NCBI RefSeq assembly: GCF_013133795.1
Contig: NZ_JABGBN010000001.1
Location: 248,001-312,000 of the forward strand
DNA from: Pelistega suis
Lineage (GTDB): Bacteria > Pseudomonadota > Gammaproteobacteria > Burkholderiales > Burkholderiaceae_B
Length of the DNA stretch: 64,000 bases
Reading direction: 5' to 3'
This document shows, piece by piece, positions 57,767-64,000 of this stretch. A program made the position numbers and the translations under genes. Position 1 is the first letter of the stretch. Each line of letters starts with the position of its first letter. Under the pieces are notes generated by a model. The model ran no database searches. It was not told the DNA's origin and worked only from the letters and a program-made list of their open reading frames with translations.

Positions 57767-58228
57767 ATGGATCTTAGAAAATTAAAAACACTTATCGATT
57801 TAGTGGCTGAATCAGGTATTGCTGAACTTGAAGTAACCGAAGGTGACGGTAAAGTTCGTATCGTTAAAACTCAACAAGCGACTGCAGCGACGACATATGT
57901 TGCAGCACCAGCACCTGTAGCGGCTGCATCAGCAGCGCCTGTGACTCCGGCAGCAACGCCGGCTGCTCCTGTGGCAGCGGAGCCAGTGGTTAGTGGTCAT
58001 ATTGTTAAAGCACCAATGGTGGGTACATTCTATCGTGCGCCAAATCCAAACTCTCCTCCATTTGTTGAGGTGGGGGCATCAGTAAAAGAAGGTCAATCAC
58101 TCTGCATTATTGAAGCGATGAAGTTATTAAACGAAATCGAAGCAGATAAAACAGGTGTTATCAAAGAGATTTTGGTAGAAAACGGCGAGCCAGTTGAATT
58201 CGGTCAACCATTGTTCGTTATTGCTTAA
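57767..58228 (+). CDS. accB: Biotin carboxyl carrier protein of acetyl-CoA carboxylase
   Basis: About 153 aa from ATG 57767 (GGAAG upstream), giving the family start [23 protein letters not shown]. An Ala/Pro-rich linker (residues about 40-75) leads to the biotinyl domain. The biotinylated lysine is in [15 protein letters not shown] (about 119). It carries carboxybiotin between AccC and the AccAD transferase. Co-transcribed with accC 18 bases downstream. Confidence 0.96.
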   Translation: MDLRKLKTLIDLVAESGIAELEVTEGDGKVRIVKTQQATAATTYVAAPAPVAAASAAPVTPAATPAAPVAAEPVVSGHIVKAPMVGTFYRAPNPNSPPFVEVGASVKEGQSLCIIEAMKLLNEIEADKTGVIKEILVENGEPVEFGQPLFVIA

Positions 58229-58246
58229 GCTTTGAGGCTAGCGACT

Positions 58247-59596
58247 ATGTTTCAAAAAATTCTTATTGCCAATCGAGGTGAGATTGCGTTGCGTGTGCAG
58301 CGTGCTTGCCGTGAATTGGGTATTAAAACCGTAGTGGTGCATTCTGAGGCTGATCGTGATGCGAAGTATGTGCGCCTTGCCGATGAGTCTGTATGTATTG
58401 GTCCCGCAGCACCACAACAGAGTTATCTACATATGCCAGCGATTATTGCCGCTGCAGAAGTGACGGATGCAGAAGCAATCCACCCGGGTTATGGGTTTTT
58501 GTCGGAAAATGCAGATTTTGCAGAGCGTGTAGAGCGTAGTGGTTTTGTATTTATTGGTCCTCGTCCTGAGTCGATTCGTGTGATGGGCGATAAGGTCAGT
58601 GCAAAACAAGCGATGATTGAAGCAGGTGTGCCTGTCGTACCAGGTTCTGACGGTGCATTGCCTGATGATCCAGCTTATATTTTGGCGACAGCTGAGCGTA
58701 TTGGTTATCCAGTGATTATTAAAGCGGCTGGTGGTGGCGGTGGTCGTGGTATGCGTGTTGTGCATACGGAGGCAGCCCTATTAAATGCAGTGCAAATGAC
58801 AAAAGCAGAGGCTTCTGTGGCATTTAATAATCCAGAAGTTTATATGGAGAAATTCCTCGAGAATCCTCGTCATATTGAGATTCAAGTGATGGGTGATGGA
58901 GAAGGGCAAGCTGTTTGGTTAGGTGAGCGTGATTGTTCTATGCAACGCCGCCATCAGAAAGTCATCGAAGAGGCTCCTGCACCAGGTATTGATCGTAAAT
59001 TAGTTAATTTTATCGGCGAACGTTGTGCACAAGCCTGCCGTCAGATGAAGTATCGTGGCGCGGGTACATTTGAGTTTTTATACGAAAATGGTGAGTTCTA
59101 TTTTATTGAAATGAATACACGTATTCAGGTAGAACATACTGTGACCGAATGTATTACGGGTATTGATTTGGTTCAAGAGCAAATTAAAGTCGCTGCTCAG
59201 TTACCATTTACACTACGTCAAGAAGATATTCAACTTAATGGTCATGCAATCGAATGCCGTATCAATGCTGAAGACCCTTATAGTTTTATTCCATCGCCTG
59301 GACTGATTAGTGCTTGGCATACACCGGGAGGTCCGGGTGTGCGTCTAGATTCACATGTGTTTACAGGATATCGAGTTCCGCCAAATTATGACTCAATGAT
59401 TGCGAAATTGATTACATTTGGTGGTACACGTAGACAAGCCTTATCTCGTATGAATCTTGCTTTATCAGAAATGGTGGTTGAGGGTATTAAGACGAATATT
59501 CCTTTACATCGTGATTTAGTCAATGATGCAAACTTCGTTGAGGGTGGTACAACCATTCACTACCTTGAGAAGAAATTAAGTGAATTAGGTAAGTAA
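58247..59596 (+). CDS. accC: Biotin carboxylase subunit of acetyl-CoA carboxylase
   Basis: About 449 aa from ATG 58247, the family start [24 protein letters not shown]. It is an ATP-grasp enzyme. It has the glycine-rich loop [16 protein letters not shown] (about 158-173), [20 protein letters not shown] and [16 protein letters not shown] (about 284-299) with the catalytic Arg and Glu. It carboxylates the biotin on AccB using bicarbonate and ATP, the first step of fatty acid synthesis. Confidence 0.97.
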   Translation: MFQKILIANRGEIALRVQRACRELGIKTVVVHSEADRDAKYVRLADESVCIGPAAPQQSYLHMPAIIAAAEVTDAEAIHPGYGFLSENADFAERVERSGFVFIGPRPESIRVMGDKVSAKQAMIEAGVPVVPGSDGALPDDPAYILATAERIGYPVIIKAAGGGGGRGMRVVHTEAALLNAVQMTKAEASVAFNNPEVYMEKFLENPRHIEIQVMGDGEGQAVWLGERDCSMQRRHQKVIEEAPAPGIDRKLVNFIGERCAQACRQMKYRGAGTFEFLYENGEFYFIEMNTRIQVEHTVTECITGIDLVQEQIKVAAQLPFTLRQEDIQLNGHAIECRINAEDPYSFIPSPGLISAWHTPGGPGVRLDSHVFTGYRVPPNYDSMIAKLITFGGTRRQALSRMNLALSEMVVEGIKTNIPLHRDLVNDANFVEGGTTIHYLEKKLSELGK

Positions 59597-59623
59597 GTTT
59601 TTCTTATTTATCGGCACTTATCG

Positions 59624-59657
59624 CAACCCCGATCACTGGTCGGGGTTGTGTTACTTT
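59624..59657 (+). terminator. Terminator candidate between accC and prmA
   Basis: The arms CAACCCCG (59624-59631) and CGGGGTTG (59641-59648) make a strong GC hairpin followed by TGTTACTTTT. The T-tract is interrupted, so partial termination is likely. Confidence 0.6.
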
Positions 59658-59683
59658 TATAAATAATGACTGTTAGGAAAATT

Positions 59684-60592
59684 ATGCGAGAGTTAGTTCT
59701 ATTAAGCTTAGAGAGTGAAGCAGAGGCCTTATCTGATTTGCTTTTAGAGTGTGGTGCATTGTCTGTATCAGTAGAGGATGCAGATTTCAATACGGATAGT
59801 GAAAAACCGTTATTTGGTGAGCCAGGAACTGAGCCTGAAGTGCAGGCGTGGGTGCGTAATTATGTGATTGCTTTGTTGCCTGATGATGTGTCGGCGGAGC
59901 AAATGTTAGTTGCCCTAACAGAATTAAGCGGTAAAGATTTTAGTGACGTTGCTACCGTGAGAGAAGTGGCAAATGAGGATTGGGTGCGTTTGACGCAATC
60001 ACAATTTGACCCTATCCAAATTGCCGATCGTATTTGGATTGTACCGAGTTGGCACAAAGAAAATCCAGATGTGTTAAAGGCAAACGAAGATAATCACAAT
60101 ATTTTTATTGAGCTAGACCCAGGGTTGGCGTTTGGAACAGGTAGCCATCCAACAACACATTTATGTGCAGAATGGTTGGCTCGTAATGTACAAGCGGGCT
60201 TAGATATATTGGATTATGGTCATGGATCGGGTATCTTGGCAATTATTGCTAAAAAACTCGGTGCTAAGCGTGTACTAGGGGTTGATATTGATGAGCAAGC
60301 TGTAGTGACAGGTCACTATAATGCACAGGTTAATAATGTTGAAATAGATTTTATGCTTCCTGATGCGTTAGCAGACGGTCAGTTTGATATTGTGGTGGCA
60401 AATATTCTCTCAAACCCACTAAAAGTCCTTGCACCTATGTTGGCTAGTCGTGTAAAAACAGGTGGTCATTTGGTGTTATCAGGCGTTTTGGAGCGTCAAG
60501 CAGAAGAAGTAGCGCAGGCGTATGCGCCTTATATCCAACTAAGTGTCTGGAAAGCAGAAGAGGGTTGGGTTTGTTTACATGGTGTAAAGTAA
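59684..60592 (+). CDS. prmA: Ribosomal protein L11 methyltransferase
   Basis: About 302 aa from ATG 59684, with start MRELVLLSLESEAEALSDLLLECGALSVSVED (a substrate-recognition domain). It has DPGLAFGTGSHPTTHLC (about 144-160). The SAM-binding site is LDYGHGSGILAIIAKKLGAKRVLGVDID, where most homologues have Cys at the His position. VVANILSNPLKVLAP follows. It trimethylates lysines of L11. The accBC-prmA-zinc-ribbon order is typical of Bordetella relatives. Confidence 0.95.
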   Translation: MRELVLLSLESEAEALSDLLLECGALSVSVEDADFNTDSEKPLFGEPGTEPEVQAWVRNYVIALLPDDVSAEQMLVALTELSGKDFSDVATVREVANEDWVRLTQSQFDPIQIADRIWIVPSWHKENPDVLKANEDNHNIFIELDPGLAFGTGSHPTTHLCAEWLARNVQAGLDILDYGHGSGILAIIAKKLGAKRVLGVDIDEQAVVTGHYNAQVNNVEIDFMLPDALADGQFDIVVANILSNPLKVLAPMLASRVKTGGHLVLSGVLERQAEEVAQAYAPYIQLSVWKAEEGWVCLHGVK

Positions 60593-60596
60593 GTTA

Positions 60597-61595
60597 ATGA
60601 TGAAAACGTGTTGTCCGCAGTGTGAAACTGTTTTAACTTTAAATCAACAGCAAATTGAGCAACGTAATGGTATGGTTCGTTGTGGCGTTTGTCGTCAGGT
60701 CTTTAATGCATTAGAGCATTTATATGAAGAAGAGGACGACTATCCTATTTTGAATGAAGACCATGAGCCAGAGCTTATTCAGCCACATGTTGAGCCACAT
60801 TATCGTGCGCATCAGTCGTCGTCACCCAAATTCAGTGGGGCAGTACGTCCAGTTGAGGTGCCGCGCAAGGAAGAGCATGCTCAGCCTACGGTACATATTC
60901 ATGTGAATAATGCCGTACCGTCAGCGCCGACGCATGAGAGAGGAGAGCCTCGTATTGTGATGAATGCTGTTGAGCCTGAAGATAATCACTATATCGGTGG
61001 TGATGCTCGTCATACACGGGATGTGCGCATTCATGACGATGATAGTGATTTCCGTATCGTCGGTGATAGTGTTTATGACGAGGACTATGAGCCTACAAGA
61101 CGACGCTCTTCTGGTTTAGGGCTGTTTGTACTTGTTTTATTAGCGTTATTATTGATTGTGGGACAAGTGTTTTATATCTTCCGTAATCAAATTAGCACGT
61201 CGTTTCCAGCGGCGCGTCCTGTTTTAACACAGATGTGTGCTTTATTTAAATGTGAAGTCGGTGTTCAGAAATCAGTAGATAATTTGGGTTTAGAAAATGT
61301 ATTGATTTCGGTGGATAAAACCAAGTTGCCTAAGCGTGGTCAGCATGCGTTATTATTGCAGGCGGTTTTAGTGAATAAAGTGGATCAAGCACAAGAATGG
61401 CCAATGTTGATTCTGCGTTTAAAGAATGCCGAGGGTGCAGTGATGAATAGCAAAAATATTCAGCCTAAGGAGTATTTAGCGACAGAACAAGTCTTACAAT
61501 TGTTTCCTGCGCAGTCTCGTCAAGCAATCAATTTGCCTTTTATGTTAGAGGGTGATGCGATTAGTAGTTATGAAGTCAGTATTTTTTACCCCTAA
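60597..61595 (+). CDS. Zinc-ribbon and DUF3426 membrane protein
   Basis: A 332-aa protein. It begins with an MJ0042-type zinc ribbon (TCCPQCETVLTLNQQQ...MVRCGVCRQVFNALEHL). A long acidic and His-rich low-complexity linker follows. One membrane segment, LGLFVLVLLALLLIVGQVFYIF, lies near residues 177-198. After it comes a C-terminal beta domain (DUF3426; LLLQAVLVNKVDQAQEWPMLILRL). Its function is unknown; the gene is regularly found after prmA. It ends 10 bases before the kinase start. Confidence 0.88.
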   Translation: MMKTCCPQCETVLTLNQQQIEQRNGMVRCGVCRQVFNALEHLYEEEDDYPILNEDHEPELIQPHVEPHYRAHQSSSPKFSGAVRPVEVPRKEEHAQPTVHIHVNNAVPSAPTHERGEPRIVMNAVEPEDNHYIGGDARHTRDVRIHDDDSDFRIVGDSVYDEDYEPTRRRSSGLGLFVLVLLALLLIVGQVFYIFRNQISTSFPAARPVLTQMCALFKCEVGVQKSVDNLGLENVLISVDKTKLPKRGQHALLLQAVLVNKVDQAQEWPMLILRLKNAEGAVMNSKNIQPKEYLATEQVLQLFPAQSRQAINLPFMLEGDAISSYEVSIFYP

Positions 61596-61605
61596 GGATA
61601 ACATT

Positions 61606-62541
61606 ATGAGTTCCCCAGTATTGATTTGTGGTTCCGTTGCTTTTGATACGATTACCCTATTTGAAGGGCATTTTAAAGATCATATTTTGCCCGAAAATAT
61701 TAAATCGTTAAGTGTTTCCTTTTTTGTACCAACTATGAGAAAAGAGTTTGGTGGTTGTGCAGGTAATATTGCTTATAGTTTAAAGATGTTGGGTGGTAAT
61801 CCCATTCCTGTGGCAACGGTAGGCAAGGATAGTGCAGAGTATCTTAAACATTTTGAAAATTTAGGCATTAGTACTGAAGCGATTAAAGTATTGCCAGATG
61901 CATTTACCGCACAGTGTCACATCACCACTGATTTAGATGGTAACCAATTTGCGGCATTCCATCCGGGCGCTATGTTGAGCTCTCATACAAATAAGATTGA
62001 AAAAACTGGTGCTGTATGGGCGATTGTTGCACCAGATTCTAAAGAGGGGATGTTTGCTCATGCAGAATCATTGAATGCACAAGGTATTCCCTTTATTTTT
62101 GATTTAGGACAAGCCATGCCGCTTTTTGATAAAGCGGATATTGAGAAAATGCTAGGTTTGGCTCAAGCCATGACAGTTAATGATTATGAAGCGTCTGTTA
62201 TCGAGCAGCGTTTGGGTCGTAGCATTGAGGACTTATCGCATTTTCTAGAGGCGATTGTGGTGACACGTGGAGCAGAAGGTGCAAGCTTGTATATTAAAGG
62301 GGAAGAAACACAGATTCCTCCTTTAAAAGCAAGTAAGGTATGTGACCCAACTGGCTGTGGAGATGCGCATCGAGGAGGGTTGCTTTATGGTCTGACTCAG
62401 GGGTGGTCATGGTATGAAAGTGCTTGTTTAGCGAGTTTGATGGGAACATTAAAGATCGAAGTACAAGGCCCACAAAATTATGTCTATACGAGAGAAGAAA
62501 TCGCTGATAAATTAAAAGAGGCTTATGGCGTAGAAATGTAA
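61606..62541 (+). CDS. PfkB-family carbohydrate kinase, adenosine kinase-like
   Basis: About 311 aa from ATG 61606 (AAGGA upstream). It belongs to the ribokinase fold family. It has LICGSVAFDTITLFEG, the N-terminal GG motif EFGGCAGNIAYSLKMLGG (about 46-63), and the C-terminal signature ASKVCDPTGCGDAHRGGLLYGLTQG (about 240-264) with the catalytic Asp in the GCGDA loop. Related Bordetella genes are annotated as adenosine kinase; ribose or another sugar remains possible. Confidence 0.88.
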   Translation: MSSPVLICGSVAFDTITLFEGHFKDHILPENIKSLSVSFFVPTMRKEFGGCAGNIAYSLKMLGGNPIPVATVGKDSAEYLKHFENLGISTEAIKVLPDAFTAQCHITTDLDGNQFAAFHPGAMLSSHTNKIEKTGAVWAIVAPDSKEGMFAHAESLNAQGIPFIFDLGQAMPLFDKADIEKMLGLAQAMTVNDYEASVIEQRLGRSIEDLSHFLEAIVVTRGAEGASLYIKGEETQIPPLKASKVCDPTGCGDAHRGGLLYGLTQGWSWYESACLASLMGTLKIEVQGPQNYVYTREEIADKLKEAYGVEM

Positions 62542-62584
62542 TCCGAAATGGCTATTTAGAGTATCAGAAATTACTCTGTATTTG

Positions 62585-62628
62585 AAATAATGTCCCGCAG
62601 CTTTATGGCTGGTGGGACATTATTTTAT
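62585..62628. terminator. Bidirectional terminator between kinase and yggT genes
   Basis: The arms AAATAATGTCCC (62585-62596) and GGGACATTATTT (62614-62625) are perfect, with A/T ends on both sides. They lie exactly between two converging genes. Confidence 0.85.
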
Positions 62629-62640
62629 AGAGTGAGTTAT

Positions 62641-63195
62641 TTAAACGACTATCATTTGTAATGCAATAATCCCAATCATAAGTAGCATTAATGAAATATC
62701 AATAGGCGCTGTTTGTAAAGACTTAGGGAGCGTTTGACGAATAGCGCTAAGAATCGGCTCCAGTAGTGCGCGTAAGAATGATTGAAAAGGTGATAGCGGG
62801 CTTATCCAACTGAGGATGGCATAGACGATACCCAACCATAACACCATGGATAATAAACCATTAATAAAAATTTTAAGTGCAGCAATAGGTAATATGCTCA
62901 TATCCACAGGGACTTCACTCAGACCATCAATGCTATTTATGGCAAGCTTAGTTGTTAAGAAGAGCTGCACTAAGCAAATGATATAAGCAATAATCAAACT
63001 AGGAAAGTCGATATTGCTACTAGAGGGAATGATTTTACGCACAGGAACAACGATAAAATCCGTTAACTTGTAGATAAAGGCACAATAAGGATTGAAGTAA
63101 GGAATACGGCGCCAGAAAATCCATGCTCTTAAAAATAAGGCACTACAAAATAACGTGGCAAACGTTGATATTAAAAAAATTAAGGCATTGGTCAT
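62641..63195 (-). CDS. YggT-family membrane protein
   Basis: A 184-aa protein with two YggT repeats, each with a pair of membrane segments. The N-terminal half has LIFLISTFATLFCSALFLRAW and CAFIYKLTDFIVVPVRKIIP. The C-terminal half has VLWLGIVYAILSWISPLSPFQSFLRALLEPILSAIRQTLP. The P-(hydrophobic)-R-(R/K)-x-(L/I)-P ends are family-typical. YggT proteins are linked to division and osmotic adaptation, without a proven activity. Family length is about 180-190 aa in proteobacteria. Confidence 0.88.
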   Translation of the reverse strand: MTNALIFLISTFATLFCSALFLRAWIFWRRIPYFNPYCAFIYKLTDFIVVPVRKIIPSSSNIDFPSLIIAYIICLVQLFLTTKLAINSIDGLSEVPVDMSILPIAALKIFINGLLSMVLWLGIVYAILSWISPLSPFQSFLRALLEPILSAIRQTLPKSLQTAPIDISLMLLMIGIIALQMIVV

Positions 63196-63264
63196 TGCAA
63201 TTTATTCCAAACAAAAGCAAACTCACTGCTCATAAGTAGCATTATGCAGATGCGTTTAGCTAAT

Positions 63265-63306
63265 AAAAAAACCGTTTGAACATTATAAAACGTTCAAACG
63301 GTTTTC
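63265..63306 (-). terminator. Terminator of the histone H1-like gene
   Basis: Perfect 13-base arms (63269-63281 and 63292-63304) form a hairpin. On the minus strand it is followed by seven T residues. It lies 24 bases after the frame-restored stop codon. Confidence 0.88.
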
Positions 63307-63329
63307 GTTTAAAAATAACCTAAAGAGAC

Positions 63330-64000
63330 TTAAGGACGATGTGATCCAGTAGGAAATGGCCAAGGATTAGGGGTATCCGCCTTTTTATGGGCACTCGCTT
63401 TAGTCACCGTTGGTGCTGCTTTGGGGGCAGCTTGTTCAGTTACTTTTTTTTTGAGCCTGCCTCAGCTACTTTTTCTGCAACATTAACTGTTGCTTTAGCT
63501 TCTGTTTCTGTTGATTTAGTTGCTGCTTTCTTAGCAGGAGCAGCGGCTTTTTTCGCAGGTGCTTTAGCGACGGTTTTAGTTGCCGCTTTCTTAGCAGGAG
63601 CAACGGCTTTTTTAGCAGGTGCTTTAGCGACGGTTTTAGTTGCCGCTTTCTTAGCAGGGGCAGCCGCTTTTTTAGCAGGTGCTTTAGCGACGGTTTTAGT
63701 TACCGCTTTCTTAGCAGGAGCAGCGGCTTTTTTAGCAGGTGCTTTAGCTACGGTTTTAGTTGCCGCTTTCTTAGCAGGGGCAGCCGCTTTTTTAGCAGGC
63801 GCTTTAGCTACGGTTTTAGTTGCCGCTTTCTTAGCAGGAGCAGCCGCTTTTTTAGCAGGTGCTTTAGCTACGGTTTTAGTTGCTGCTTTCTTAGCAGGAG
63901 TAGCGGCTTTTTTAGCAGGTGCTTTAGCGACGGTTTTAGTTGCCGCTTTCTTAGCAGGAGCAGCCGCTTTTTTAGCAGGTGCTTTGGCTACGGTTTTAGT
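63330..64000 (-). CDS. Histone H1-like Lys/Ala-rich protein, 5' end outside window, internal frame change
   Basis: The minus strand encodes repeats of the type TKTVAKAPAKKAAAPAKKAA, as in Bordetella histone H1-like and AlgP-like DNA-binding proteins. After the repeats the frame reads ATVNVAEKVAEAGSKKK and meets TAA at 63440-63442, directly after nine A residues in the message. In the -1 frame the protein continues VTEQAAPKAAP and ends NPWPFPTGSHRP at a TAA at 63330-63332. The sequence A AAA AAG just before the first stop is the dnaX-type slippery heptamer in correct phase. The alternative is a one-base loss in the homopolymer. The start codon is beyond the right edge. Confidence 0.75.
63522..64000 (-). 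repeat. 60-base tandem repeats in histone H1-like gene
   Basis: Eight tandem copies of a 60-base unit start at 63522, 63582, 63642, 63702, 63762, 63822, 63882 and 63942, the last cut by the window edge. Copies differ at a few positions, mostly GCC/GCT alanine codon exchanges. They encode the 20-residue lysine/alanine unit, so copy number may vary between strains. Confidence 0.92.

Overview
The window looks like chromosomal DNA of a low-GC betaproteobacterium of the family Alcaligenaceae (Bordetella relatives such as Pelistega, Basilea, Oligella or Taylorella; the genus cannot be fixed from sequence alone). Supporting this are a Bordetella-type wlb surface-sugar cluster, the accB-accC-prmA-zinc-ribbon order, an mpl-yqiA-RNase II-aroE-mtgA run, and a lysine/alanine-rich histone H1-like gene at the right edge.

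Layout. (1) 1-4.2 kb: accessory genes. There is a frame-disrupted AAA ATPase with an overlapping small nuclease-like partner, and a convergent TPR plus DUF2971-like protein. (2) 4.2-27.4 kb: a surface polysaccharide (O-antigen) locus. It holds galE, wlbABC-type genes for a diacetamido-uronic acid, a 1018-aa unknown, a Wzx flippase, a Wzy polymerase, two glycosyltransferases, a fused sugar amidotransferase, a PglC/D/E/F-like set for a 2,4-diamino sugar, wbpA (UDP-GlcNAc 6-dehydrogenase), then pgi, galU and wzz. (3) 27.6-35.8 kb: an unknown membrane protein, then a peptide-type ABC transporter operon ending in an M14 carboxypeptidase-like gene. (4) 35.9-44.3 kb: a defence island with an ATPase/TOPRIM gene pair, a complete type II-C CRISPR-Cas system (tracrRNA, cas9, cas1, cas2, 15 repeats with 14 spacers), and a DUF1778/GNAT toxin-antitoxin pair. 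(5) 44.3-63.2 kb: core genes. These are tRNA-Phe, hemA-prfA-prmC, grxD-ubiX, the minus-strand mpl-yqiA-rnb-aroE-mtgA and lptG-apaH runs, a TlpA-like thioredoxin, aroQ-accB-accC, prmA, a DUF3426 protein, a PfkB sugar kinase and YggT. (6) From 63.3 kb to the edge: the 3' part of a histone H1-like gene.

How the genes fit together. WbpA, WlbA, WlbC and WlbB would convert UDP-GlcNAc to a UDP-2,3-diacetamido uronic acid, which the fused amidotransferase may amidate. PglF, PglE and PglD would make a UDP-diacetamido-trideoxy sugar, which the PglC-like transferase would load on undecaprenyl phosphate. Two glycosyltransferases, Wzx, Wzy and Wzz would complete, flip, polymerise and size the chain. In the CRISPR locus the tracrRNA and the crRNA-sense strand of the array both read opposite to cas9-cas1-cas2. 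Each repeat ends in an extended -10-like element, as in Neisseria and Campylobacter type II-C arrays. I found no wholly new system that can be proved from sequence. The best candidates for second looks are the ATPase/TOPRIM pair, the duplicated tracr anti-repeat, the 1018-aa polysaccharide-locus protein, and a dnaX-like slippery site in the histone H1-like gene.
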